Source: Dubosiella muris
GTDB lineage: Bacteria; Bacillota_I; Bacilli_A; Erysipelotrichales; Erysipelotrichaceae
DNA: 64,000 nt
Assembly (NCBI RefSeq): GCF_004793885.1
Contig: NZ_SRYG01000011.1
Span: 1-64,000, forward strand
Direction of reading: 5' to 3'
The position numbers and the translations under genes are program-made. Below, one piece after another: positions 31,583 through 40,300 of the stretch. The notes below the pieces were generated by a model. It saw only the letters and a list, made by a program, of their open reading frames with translations, did not search any database and was not told the DNA's origin. The stretch's first letter is position 1, and each line of letters begins with the position of its first letter.

Positions 31583-33464
31583 ATTCCTTTCTAAGGTCGC
31601 CGTCGCTTAAAGTGATGACGGTCGGCCTGCCATGCGGACAATGATACGGCTGTTCGCATTTTTGCAAGTCGGCGATGACTTGCCGCATCTCGTCCATCGA
31701 AAGATTCCGGTTGAATCGAATCGAGGAGTGACACGCCATCGTCGCGATCATATGCTTTTGGATTTTCGCCAGGTCGACGTGCAAATCCCGCATAAAGAAC
31801 GCGATCAAGTCGTCCAAAAACGCCTGCTCGTCCACCTGTTTGAGCCAAACCGGCACTTCCCGGACGAGAAGCCGGTCCTGCCCGAACGGTTCGAACCGCA
31901 GTCCGAAGTACGCGATCTTTTCATTGATCGTTTCCACATGGGCCATCACCGACGCGCTCACATGCACCTGCATCGGCAGCATAAGGGTTTGCGTTTTCGT
32001 CGTTGGCGTCAAAAACCGCGCGCGCAGCTGCTCATAGTGGTAACGCTCCTGCGCCGCGTGCTGGTCGATAATGACGAGCCCTTCTTCGTTTTCACACAAA
32101 ATATACGACGACTTCAACTGGCCGATAATGCGAAGATGGCCAAAGAAATCGTGACCGAGCGCGTGGTTCTCGACGTGTTTTTCCTTCGTCGAGGCAATCG
32201 ACGCCATCACGGTTTCCGTGGATTCCGACACGACCGGCGGCTCTTGTGCGGGCGCAGCCGGAGGAACCGGCTCCTCCTCCACCATGCTCATAAAGTTTTT
32301 CTTATGATATTCATACGATTGAGCCGATGGCGCCGGCGTGTCGTTGAAAACAGGTTCCCTCTTGACTTTTTCCAGTCGGGGCGATTCCGGATCCAGGGCG
32401 AGCGCCGGCTGTTCCACCACGGGCTCGTCCTGCGACGTGCGCGACACGACGACCCGTTTCGGATCGACTTCCACCGTTTTCAGTTTTTCTTCAAACAAGC
32501 CGGCAATCGTTTGTCGAATTAATTCGACGAGATCGTTTTGTTTCGTGAGCCGGATTTCCCATTTGTTGGGATGCACGTTGACGTCGACGAGCTGCGGATC
32601 GACTTCGATGTCGATCAAAAAAATCGGGTAACGGTTGGGCGGCATGAATTCATGGTACGCGTCGATGATCGCGTTTTGCAGCGGAAGACTGCGAACGAGC
32701 CGGTGGTTGACGCTAATAAACATGAAATATTTCGTCGCGCGGTTGATTTTGGGCTGGATCGCGTACCCGTGGATATGAAAATCCAAAGTCCGGGAATCGA
32801 AGGCTTCGGCGGCGGACGCCACCTCTTTCCCGTACATTTGGTAAATGATTTCCAAAATGTTGCCTTTTCCGCTCGTTTGAAAAACAAGCCGTCCATTGTG
32901 GGAAAGCGAAAAACGAATGTGAGGGTACGACAGCGCGAGCTTGTTGACGAGTTCCGCGATAACCGAAAACTCGTAATTCGACTTTCGCAAGTATTTGAAT
33001 CGGGCCGGCGTCTTGTAAAAAAGACCCGTCACCTCGATTCGCGTACCCGCCGGACAGCTTGTCGCCTCTTCTTTGATTTTCTCGCCATAATCGTAGACGA
33101 CTTCCGTCGCCTCCTGGCCGTTGTTCGTTTTCAATTCCACATGCGCGACCGCCGCGATGGAAGGAAGCGCCTCCCCGCGAAAGCCCATCGTCTGGATGTT
33201 GAACAAGTCGTCTTCGTCCAAAATCTTGCTCGTGGCGTGCCGCACAAATGCCAGCGCCGTGTCTTCGGCCGCCATGCCCAGCCCGTCGTCCGTGATGACG
33301 AGCTTGTCGATGCCGCCTTCCCACGCCTCGATCGAAATCGAAGTCGCCTGAGCGTCGATGCTGTTTTCAACGCATTCTTTGACAATGTTGGCGGGCCGCT
33401 CCACGACTTCGCCCGCCGCAATCATGTTGGATAAATGTTCACTCAATACGTGTATTTTCGCCAT
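31569..33464 (-). CDS. mutL: DNA mismatch repair protein MutL
   Basis: This 631-residue MutL has an N-terminal GHKL ATPase (ERPANIVKECVENSIDA; DDGLGM; MGFRGEAL), a variable linker (about 345-430) and a C-terminal domain with the endonuclease motif DQHAAQERYHYE. ACHSSIRFN and CPHGRPT complete the metal site. It is therefore the nicking MutL type found in bacteria without MutH. Three bases separate it from mutS. Confidence 0.96.
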   Translation of the reverse strand: MAKIHVLSEHLSNMIAAGEVVERPANIVKECVENSIDAQATSISIEAWEGGIDKLVITDDGLGMAAEDTALAFVRHATSKILDEDDLFNIQTMGFRGEALPSIAAVAHVELKTNNGQEATEVVYDYGEKIKEEATSCPAGTRIEVTGLFYKTPARFKYLRKSNYEFSVIAELVNKLALSYPHIRFSLSHNGRLVFQTSGKGNILEIIYQMYGKEVASAAEAFDSRTLDFHIHGYAIQPKINRATKYFMFISVNHRLVRSLPLQNAIIDAYHEFMPPNRYPIFLIDIEVDPQLVDVNVHPNKWEIRLTKQNDLVELIRQTIAGLFEEKLKTVEVDPKRVVVSRTSQDEPVVEQPALALDPESPRLEKVKREPVFNDTPAPSAQSYEYHKKNFMSMVEEEPVPPAAPAQEPPVVSESTETVMASIASTKEKHVENHALGHDFFGHLRIIGQLKSSYILCENEEGLVIIDQHAAQERYHYEQLRARFLTPTTKTQTLMLPMQVHVSASVMAHVETINEKIAYFGLRFEPFGQDRLLVREVPVWLKQVDEQAFLDDLIAFFMRDLHVDLAKIQKHMIATMACHSSIRFNRNLSMDEMRQVIADLQKCEQPYHCPHGRPTVITLSDGDLRKEFERG

Positions 33465-33467
33465 GGT

Positions 33468-36002
33468 TTATTCCTCGATTTCCTCTTGCAGCTTTTTCAG
33501 CTCGTACAAGCAAGCCAGCGCCTCCCGGGGAGTCAGCTCGTCGACGTCGATCGTTTGCAATTTTTGGATCAGCTTCGATTTTTCCGGCTTGACTTCGTCC
33601 ATGATAAACAAATTAGGCTGGTATCCGCTTGTGTTGTCTTGCGACTCGAATCCTTTCAGCAAGCTGGAAGCGCGCTCCAGCACGACTTTGGGCAGTTTAG
33701 CGAGCCGGGCCACGTTGATGCCATACGACTTGTCCGCCTTGCCTTTGACGATGCGGTAGCGAAACTCGATTTCGCCTTTCTTTTCCTGCACGTCGACGTG
33801 GACGTTTTTCATCGTGGCGTGCTCTTCTTCCAAATTCGTCAGTTCGTGGTAATGAGTGGAAAACAGTGTCTTGGCTTGGAGGGCCGCGTCAATGTATTCA
33901 AGCATCGCCTGGGCGATCGCCATACCGTCGTATGTCGCCGTTCCGCGGCCAATTTCGTCAAAAATAATGAGCGAGTCGGCCGTGGCGTACTGGAGGGCCG
34001 CGTTGGCTTCCATCATTTCCATCATAAAAGTCGATTTGCCCGTCAGCAAATCGTCGCTCGCCCCGATCCGGGTAAAGATCCGGTCGAACAACGGCAGGTT
34101 CGCGCTGCGCGCCGGGATGAAACTTCCCATTTGCGCCATAATAACGAGCAGCGCGTTTTGACGCATATACGTCGACTTTCCGCCCATGTTCGGTCCGGTA
34201 ATGAGTTCGATGTGCTCCTGCTCGTCCATGATCCAGTCGTTAGAAATGTACGCGCTCATGCGCGCATCCAAAATCGGATGCTTGCCTTCGAGCACTTCCA
34301 CGCGGTGGCTGGCGTTGAATCGGGGCCGCACATAGCCTTCCTTGCCCGCCAGTTCGGCCAGCGCCACGAGCACGTCGACAGTCGCCAAAGCGTGGGCGCA
34401 CGTATGCAAATCGAAAAGATTCGCCTTGATGGTCGCCAGCAGCTGCTGGAACAGCTCCATTTCCAGCTTCACTTTCCGTTCCTGGGCGTGGAGGATCTTT
34501 TCCTCCTCCTCTTTCAATTCCTGGGTTATAAAACGGGTGGCGTTGGCCAGTGTCTGCTTGGCCACATAGCCGAATTCCGGCTTGATTCGTTCAAGATTTC
34601 CGTTCCGCACTTCGATATAGTATCCAAACACGCGGTTGTAGCCGATTTTCAACGACCGCACTTCGGTCCGTTCCCGTTCTTTTTGTTCCAGAGCGATGAT
34701 GTAGTTTTGCCCCTCATCCGCGATTTTTTTCACTTCGTCCAGCTCTTCGGAGTAGCCGGCCCGAAACACGCCGCCCTCTTTTAGCGTCAAAGGCGGCTCG
34801 TCCACGATCGCGCCCTGAATCGTTTCATACAAGCTCTGGCATGTGGGAACCGATTGAAACTGCGGATACGCTTCCAGCCGGCCGGCCATCTCGAGAATCG
34901 GCGCGGCGTGCTCGAGCGAGGCGACAAGCTGGATGATGTCGCGCGGGCTGGCGTTGCCGTACGCGATCCGGGAAGCCAGGCGTTCCATGTCGTAAATAAA
35001 CCCCAAATGATCTTTCAGCTGTTCCCGCAGCATGAAGTCGTCCATCAGCTGCTCGATCGCGTCCTGGCGCTGTTCGATCGGGCCTTGTTCGATGAGCGGA
35101 GCGACGATCCACTGTTTGAGAAGCCTTGCGCCCATGGCGCTTTGCGTCCGATCCATGAACTCCCAAAGGGAGATGGCTTTGGCGGCGTTGGAACGGCTTT
35201 CGGTCAGCTCGAGATGCTGTTTCGTGTCGTAATCCATTTGAAGGATATGGTCCTGGTCCATTTTCTCGATTTGGAAAAAATGGTCGATGTGCTGCTTCTG
35301 GGTCTTTTTCAAATACCCCATCAGCAAGCCCAGCGTTTCGCGCATCGACTCGTCGTTTTCGGTCAGCAGCTTTTCATCGTCGGGCTCCAGCGGGCTTTTT
35401 TTATGGGTCGAAATCAAAAAGCGGTCCAGTTCCTCAAACGCCGCTTTCCATCGTTTATCCATTGTGGAATCCACGACGATTTCGCTCACATTCATTTCCA
35501 GCAGCGCTTTTTGCAGCCGGACGAGCGAGCGCTCCAGCTTTTGGCTTCGAAGCTCGCCTGTACTCAGCTCGCAATACAAAACGCACACTTCATAGCCATT
35601 CATATGAATGGCGGCTAAATAGTTGCTTGCTTTGGATTCAGACGTTTCCTCCATGTACGTGCCGGGCGTCACGATTTTGATAATGTCCCGATCCACGAGC
35701 CCTTTGGATTGGGATGGATCGGACAGCTGCTCGCAAATCGCCACCTTGTAGCCTTTTTTGATGAGACGCTGAATGTAAGCCTGCGCGGCGTGGAACGGGA
35801 TGCCGCACATCGGCACTTTTTCTTCGACGCCCGCCGAGCGGCCGGTCAGGACAAGGTCGAGTTCCCTGGAGGCCGTTTTGGCGTCTTCGAAAAACATTTC
35901 GTAAAAATCGCCGAGCCTGTAAAAGAGGATCGAGTCCTGGTTTTCTTCTTTCAGCTTTAAATAATGCTGCATCATCGGAGTGTATTGCTGTTTTTTTGGC
36001 AC
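33468..36002 (-). CDS. mutS: DNA mismatch repair protein MutS
   Basis: This 844-residue mismatch sensor has the lesion-contact motif F33-Y-E35 in RLGDFYEMF, connector and lever domains, and the C-terminal ABC ATPase with Walker A GPNMGGKST (603-611), Walker B LIIFDEIGRGT (about 678-688) and STHYHEL. It is first in a seven-gene minus-strand cluster. Confidence 0.97.
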   Translation of the reverse strand: MPKKQQYTPMMQHYLKLKEENQDSILFYRLGDFYEMFFEDAKTASRELDLVLTGRSAGVEEKVPMCGIPFHAAQAYIQRLIKKGYKVAICEQLSDPSQSKGLVDRDIIKIVTPGTYMEETSESKASNYLAAIHMNGYEVCVLYCELSTGELRSQKLERSLVRLQKALLEMNVSEIVVDSTMDKRWKAAFEELDRFLISTHKKSPLEPDDEKLLTENDESMRETLGLLMGYLKKTQKQHIDHFFQIEKMDQDHILQMDYDTKQHLELTESRSNAAKAISLWEFMDRTQSAMGARLLKQWIVAPLIEQGPIEQRQDAIEQLMDDFMLREQLKDHLGFIYDMERLASRIAYGNASPRDIIQLVASLEHAAPILEMAGRLEAYPQFQSVPTCQSLYETIQGAIVDEPPLTLKEGGVFRAGYSEELDEVKKIADEGQNYIIALEQKERERTEVRSLKIGYNRVFGYYIEVRNGNLERIKPEFGYVAKQTLANATRFITQELKEEEEKILHAQERKVKLEMELFQQLLATIKANLFDLHTCAHALATVDVLVALAELAGKEGYVRPRFNASHRVEVLEGKHPILDARMSAYISNDWIMDEQEHIELITGPNMGGKSTYMRQNALLVIMAQMGSFIPARSANLPLFDRIFTRIGASDDLLTGKSTFMMEMMEANAALQYATADSLIIFDEIGRGTATYDGMAIAQAMLEYIDAALQAKTLFSTHYHELTNLEEEHATMKNVHVDVQEKKGEIEFRYRIVKGKADKSYGINVARLAKLPKVVLERASSLLKGFESQDNTSGYQPNLFIMDEVKPEKSKLIQKLQTIDVDELTPREALACLYELKKLQEEIEE

Positions 36003-36047
36003 GTTTCTTCGTCCTTTCTATCCATCTTCAAGAAATCCTTGTTTTTC

Positions 36048-36056
36048 ATTATACCA
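36048..36056 (-). promoter_or_regulatory. Extended -10 promoter of the mutS cluster
   Basis: On the minus strand TGGTATAAT (TATAAT at 36048-36053) lies 46 bases before mutS, divergent from the rodA promoter. Confidence 0.6.
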
Positions 36057-36072
36057 AATCTTTTCGCCTTAG

Positions 36073-36081
36073 TGATATACT
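36073..36081 (+). promoter_or_regulatory. Extended -10 promoter of rodA
   Basis: TGATATACT (TATACT at 36076-36081) lies 21 bases before the GTG start; AAGGGGG follows as ribosome site. Confidence 0.5.
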
Positions 36082-36102
36082 ATGAAAACAAGGGGGTCAT
36101 TT

Positions 36103-37353
36103 GTGAAACATAAAATCAAAATCGGAAAACACACTTTGCGAATCGACATCGGCTTTATTCTCATTTTGCTTTGGATGTGCGCGCTCAGCTGTCTTGCTTT
36201 ATATACATCGTTTAATTTGATCAGTATCGGATCGGGTACCCGCTATCTTGTGATGCAGGTCATCTGGTACATCGTCGGCTTCACGACGATGGGGATCATC
36301 GGCTATTTTCACAACCGGGTCTTGTACCGCTACATGCGGCCGGCCTACAACTTTTTGATGGGATGTCTGGTGTACTTGTTTTTGTCGATGGTCTGTTCCC
36401 GGCTGCTTCACTTCAACCTCCCGCTCGCTCCGACGCTCAACGGCGCGGTTTCCTGGTTTCAGATCCCGTTCATATCGAGTTTTCAGCCTTCGGAGTTTTT
36501 GAAGATCGTCCTGATTGTCATGACGGCGCAAACGATTACGAGCTTTCAGAAAAAGCATAAAAACCCGACCATGCATGACGATTTGCACATGCTGTGGGAA
36601 ATCGGAAAAGTCGTGCTGCCGCCGCTGGTGCTCATTTTTCTTCAACCGGACACGGGCGTTTGCATCATTATCTTCGTCACGATTCTCGTCATGCTTATGT
36701 GCTCGGGGATCCGGAAGCAGTATATTTGGATTTTGCTCAGTTTGGCGGTTCTCGCCATTGGCGGCTTTTTCTACTTGTATTTTTTCCAGGAGGATTTCCT
36801 GCACTCGTTTGTTTCCAGCTACCGCTTGCAGCGCATCGACGCCTGGCTGGATCCCGAAAGCAACATTCGGGGCAGCTCCAACCAGTTGTACACCGCCCTG
36901 CTTTCTTTAGGCAGCTCGGGGCTGACCGGCTATGGCTTGCAGCCTAACATCATCGCGATTCCCGAGGCCCATACGGACTTTATTTTCGCGGCGTTTGGTC
37001 AAAGCTTTGGTTTGATTGGCACGACGGTGATCGTGCTTTCGTGTTTTGGACTCGACTTGTATTTGTGCAAGATCGCCTACAATATGCGCAACCGGACCGA
37101 CCGCTTGATCGTCATCGGCGTTATCGGCATGCTGTTTTACCAGCAAATCCAAAACCTGGGCATGATCGTCGGCTTGCTGCCGATCACGGGTATCACCTTG
37201 CCGCTTATCTCGTATGGCGGCAGTAGTATCCTTTCCTATTTTATCGCCTTTGGATTCATTTCGAATTCCAGTCCGCAGGCGCGGAAAAAAGGCATTCGAA
37301 TTGGAAAGTTGAAGAAAAGAACCTCGGCTAATAAAGGTTCTTCAAACGTTTAA
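36103..37353 (+). CDS. rodA: RodA/FtsW-family peptidoglycan glycosyltransferase (SEDS)
   Basis: This 416-residue polytopic protein has about ten membrane helices. SEDS signatures: GAVSWFQIPF, SFQPSEFLKIVLI, QPDTGVCIII, LGSSGLTGYG, EAHTDFIFAAFGQSFG and the C-terminal GITLPLISYGGSSIL. It polymerises glycan strands for elongation, with a class B PBP as partner. RodA and FtsW are hard to tell apart by eye. I use GTG 36103 with AAGGGGG upstream; an ATG at 36082 lies in the promoter. Confidence 0.88.
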   Translation: MKHKIKIGKHTLRIDIGFILILLWMCALSCLALYTSFNLISIGSGTRYLVMQVIWYIVGFTTMGIIGYFHNRVLYRYMRPAYNFLMGCLVYLFLSMVCSRLLHFNLPLAPTLNGAVSWFQIPFISSFQPSEFLKIVLIVMTAQTITSFQKKHKNPTMHDDLHMLWEIGKVVLPPLVLIFLQPDTGVCIIIFVTILVMLMCSGIRKQYIWILLSLAVLAIGGFFYLYFFQEDFLHSFVSSYRLQRIDAWLDPESNIRGSSNQLYTALLSLGSSGLTGYGLQPNIIAIPEAHTDFIFAAFGQSFGLIGTTVIVLSCFGLDLYLCKIAYNMRNRTDRLIVIGVIGMLFYQQIQNLGMIVGLLPITGITLPLISYGGSSILSYFIAFGFISNSSPQARKKGIRIGKLKKRTSANKGSSNV

Positions 37354-38182
37354 GATAGGAATACGTGCGATATCGGGCGAATCGCACTTTTTTTTCGGAT
37401 GTCCAGATTTCCACTCGTTCGTTGCCGGCCAGCGATCGCTCGAGATGGTCGTAGCATACATGCGCCTCTCCAAGCTCTTTCGATAAAATCGTAATGACCC
37501 GGTTAGTGTTCATAATGTACGGATTGCGCAAAGAGTGGTGGTTTTTATGGGAAATAGGCATGATTTCACATAACTGCATCACTTCCAGTCCGCTGTCGAT
37601 CACGGCTCCGTTAAGGGCGCGGTTCACAGCGGTCGAACCGGCTTGCGAAGAAACGCAAATGCCGGAACCGGTCGCGCGTTCGAAAAACTCATGATCCAAA
37701 TAAATATCGAGAATCAACGTTTTGGAAAACGATTCGATGCGCATTTCGTTCAAAGAGTAAATCGTTTCCCCGTTTTCCAGTTTCATTGCCAGAAGCGGAG
37801 ACTGCTCGATGTCCGGCTCGCCTTTTTCAATGTCCTCTAAAAACATTTCAACTTCCTGCTGGGTGTAATCGGTAAAAAAACCAAGCGTTCCCGTATGGAT
37901 ACCGATAAAGGCGATGCGATCCAGCTGCTCCAAATACTGGTGGATGGCCCGCAACAGCGTTCCGTCGCCGCCAATGCATAAAATGATTTCCGGTTGGTCC
38001 GGATCGTAAATCCACCCTCGTTTTTCACATTGCGACCGGATGTAGGCCGCGATTTGAACCGAATTGGGATCGGAACGATCGACGATATTGAATTTCATCG
38101 GATTGCGAAGTGGATACGTGCAGGAAACTTCGCTCCCCCCTTCCTCGTGCGTATCCTTTGATTCCTTGGTGATTTGGCTCAT
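37328..38182 (-). CDS. nadK: NAD kinase
   Basis: This enzyme phosphorylates NAD to NADP. It has the GGDGTLL motif (71-77), the GTLGFFTDY loop, SLNEMRIES at the usual NE site, the substrate box GSGICVSSQAGSTAVNRAL, and PISHKNHHSLRNP. Up to 284 residues from ATG 38182, but homologues begin near MKFNIVDR (ATG 38098); neither start has a good ribosome site. The last 26 bases overlap the end of rodA on the other strand. Confidence 0.9.
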   Translation of the reverse strand: MSQITKESKDTHEEGGSEVSCTYPLRNPMKFNIVDRSDPNSVQIAAYIRSQCEKRGWIYDPDQPEIILCIGGDGTLLRAIHQYLEQLDRIAFIGIHTGTLGFFTDYTQQEVEMFLEDIEKGEPDIEQSPLLAMKLENGETIYSLNEMRIESFSKTLILDIYLDHEFFERATGSGICVSSQAGSTAVNRALNGAVIDSGLEVMQLCEIMPISHKNHHSLRNPYIMNTNRVITILSKELGEAHVCYDHLERSLAGNERVEIWTSEKKVRFARYRTYSYLKRLKNLY

Positions 38183-38237
38183 CGTGCTTTTGTTTGTTTC
38201 CTGTTCATTGTATCATGAAAACAGAAGGTGATAGACA

Positions 38238-38786
38238 ATGTACGAAAATAAAGAACGTGAGTTGAAACTTCTGCTTTCCAGGCAAAAGTACGATGAGATT
38301 TTATCTTCCTGTGATTTTCCGGTTTGCCGCACGCAAACCAATGTGTATTTCGACACGCCCGATTCGCAAGTGCGCGACGCGGGTTGCGCGCTGCGGATCC
38401 GAACTACGAAAGACACACGGATTTTCACATTGAAAAAACGGATCGACCCGATCACGCTCATCGAGCTGGAACGTCCGGTCGACGCCGACACGATTGCGAC
38501 CATCCGCGATCCGCAAGTACTTTCGTGGCTGACGGAGTATCATATTCCTGTTCATAAACTTCAGCCAGTCGCTTCGTTTACGACAACAAGGCGTCTTTTA
38601 AAACTCGACCACGCCGAGCTTTGTCTGGATCAGACGACATTCGCGCACCATACGGATTATGAAATCGAATATGAATATTTTGAAGACCACGACGGAGTGC
38701 GGGCGTTTAACGAGTTTCTCGCCCCGTTTGGATTGCGGTATGAAAAAAATTGCTCCAGCAAAATTGCCAGAGCAATGAAAGATTGA
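38238..38786 (+). CDS. CYTH-domain triphosphate-binding protein
   Basis: A 182-residue protein of the CYTH (triphosphate tunnel) fold. It has the signature E6-x-E8-x-K10 at the N terminus, VYFDTPD, ALRIRTTKD, FTLKKRID and the late DYEIEYEY strand. Bacterial relatives hydrolyse triphosphates such as thiamine triphosphate or inorganic tripolyphosphate; the substrate here is not known. In Bacillus a YjbK-type CYTH protein lies close to nadK, as here. AGAAGG precedes the ATG. Confidence 0.88.
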   Translation: MYENKERELKLLLSRQKYDEILSSCDFPVCRTQTNVYFDTPDSQVRDAGCALRIRTTKDTRIFTLKKRIDPITLIELERPVDADTIATIRDPQVLSWLTEYHIPVHKLQPVASFTTTRRLLKLDHAELCLDQTTFAHHTDYEIEYEYFEDHDGVRAFNEFLAPFGLRYEKNCSSKIARAMKD

Positions 38787-38792
38787 GCCAAA

Positions 38793-39341
38793 TTAGATTT
38801 TGTGCATCAAGCGGTAGAAGAAGGATTTCGAATTGTATTCTTCTTCTTTTCTTTTATAGTCCTCGTTTTTGCGTTTGAGCTCTTCCGCCTCGGACAGTTC
38901 TTTTTTTAATTTCTGATTTTCAGATTCCAATTCGGAAATTTTAGACTCTTTTGTTTGGTTTTCCAGCAAAAACGTCTGCCGGTTTTTTTCCAGTTCCAGC
39001 AGCAGTCTTTCTTTATACAGTTGCTCGATTTGATTCGCCGCTTTTTCCTTCTCTTCAATGATCGCTTTCAGCTTCTCATTTTCATAGCGAAGTTCCATTT
39101 CCACAGCCGACACTTCGTGTTTTTCCTTCCGGAAATACGTCGACAGTTTTTCCACGCCTTCCGCTTTGATCGTGATCCGCTTCGTTTCCGGGTTTTTATA
39201 TTTCCAATCTTTATCCGGATTGTCTTTGACAAGTTTGGCGATGGCTTTATCGACTGTATTCCGGGATTTGTTGAAATGCTGACAAATCTGCGCAATATCC
39301 ATATCATAGTAAACGTCGATCGTTTTTTCGACTTCAGGCAT
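38793..39341 (-). CDS. Helix-turn-helix and coiled-coil protein, plasmid DUF536-like
   Basis: A 182-residue protein with an N-terminal helix-turn-helix (about 8-35; DMDIAQICQHFNKSRNTVDKAI), a short linking domain to about 85, then a long coiled coil (about 90-175; ENEKLKAIIEEKEKAANQIEQ and similar heptads). The layout resembles DUF536/replication-associated proteins of Gram-positive plasmids. Start 39341 has AGAGAGG upstream. It is out of character among housekeeping genes, and its upstream region is very AT-rich. Function unknown; DNA binding is likely. Confidence 0.7.
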   Translation of the reverse strand: MPEVEKTIDVYYDMDIAQICQHFNKSRNTVDKAIAKLVKDNPDKDWKYKNPETKRITIKAEGVEKLSTYFRKEKHEVSAVEMELRYENEKLKAIIEEKEKAANQIEQLYKERLLLELEKNRQTFLLENQTKESKISELESENQKLKKELSEAEELKRKNEDYKRKEEEYNSKSFFYRLMHKI

Positions 39342-39647
39342 TCCAATCATCCTCTCTTTTTCATAAATAAAAATCAGCGAATGCATTATAGCATACTTTA
39401 TATTGAATAGCTATTCCGATTGGTCCGGATGCGAAAAGCGAAAAAAGAACGTCATTTTTGCCTTCTAGTTCCCACTGGCTTTTTATTATATGATTTATAT
39501 ATGATTTTCATATATTTTCAACTTTTTTTGATTTTCTCTTGATTCAGAAATCTGATTTTTACGATTTTAATCATATGATTGGTAAGGTTTGTGTTTTCCA
39601 CCCTTTCTCCCTGTTTTTCACCTCCTTTTTTTATCCCTTTTCGCTGA
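39342..39647. other. AT-rich intergenic stretch between the coiled-coil gene and recR
   Basis: It contains an extended -10 (TGCTATAAT on the minus strand, TATAAT at 39385-39390) for the coiled-coil gene, and ATATGATT repeats: 39488-39495, 39499-39506 and the palindrome AATCATATGATT at 39569-39580. These could be operators for the neighbouring helix-turn-helix protein. No gene is seen. Confidence 0.45.
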
Positions 39648-39679
39648 TAAAAAAGCGAAGGATACAAACGTCCTTCGCT
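39648..39679 (-). terminator. Terminator after recR
   Basis: AGCGAAGGA / TCCTTCGCT (39654-39679, eight-base loop) is followed by T-rich sequence on the minus strand. Confidence 0.8.
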
Positions 39680-39695
39680 CAAAAAAGGAAATGGT

Positions 39696-40286
39696 CTACT
39701 TTTCGTTCGAACTGCGTCCTTCGAACGCTTTCGCCAAGGTTCGGGCATCCGCGTAATCCAAATGGCCCCCTACCGGAATCCCATGCGCCAGCTTTGATAC
39801 TTTGACATGGCCTTGCAGCAGCTTTTCCAAATACAACGCGGTCGTCTCGCCTTCAATCGTCGGGTCCACCGCAAGAATCACTTCCTCTGTTTCTTCATTG
39901 ATCCGTTTCAGCAGCGCGTTGATGTTCAACATATCCGGCAGGATGCCTTTGGATGTGTTAATCAACCCGTTCAACACATGATACACCCCTTCATACGATT
40001 GCATATTCTCAATCGCCACAATGTCTTTCGGATAGGAAACGACGCAGATGATGTTCTGATTTCGGTTGTGATTTTCACATATCGAGCAGATTTTGCCGCT
40101 GCTCAAGTTCCCGCAAATTTCGCAGTGCTGAATTTGATCTATGCCATTCAGAGACGCGATCAGATCTTTTCGTTTTTCCGCGTCCCAATCCAAAATGGTA
40201 AACGCGTATCGTTCGGCGGTTTTCGCCCCGACGCCAGGCAGACGCTGCAAGGCGAAAATCAGATTTTCTAACTGGTTTGGATACAT
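39696..40286 (-). CDS. recR: Recombination protein RecR
   Basis: This 196-residue protein acts with RecF and RecO to load RecA on gapped DNA. It has an HhH motif (LQRLPGVGAKTAERYAF), a four-Cys zinc finger (CEICGNLSSGKICSIC), a Toprim domain (VVSYPKDIVAIE; DPTIEGETTALYL) and a C-terminal Walker-B-like part (HGIPVGGHLDYAD). It follows dnaX by 14 bases; the ebfC/yaaK gene that sits between them in most Bacillota is missing. Confidence 0.96.
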   Translation of the reverse strand: MYPNQLENLIFALQRLPGVGAKTAERYAFTILDWDAEKRKDLIASLNGIDQIQHCEICGNLSSGKICSICENHNRNQNIICVVSYPKDIVAIENMQSYEGVYHVLNGLINTSKGILPDMLNINALLKRINEETEEVILAVDPTIEGETTALYLEKLLQGHVKVSKLAHGIPVGGHLDYADARTLAKAFEGRSSNEK

Positions 40287-40300
40287 ACAGACTCCTCTCT

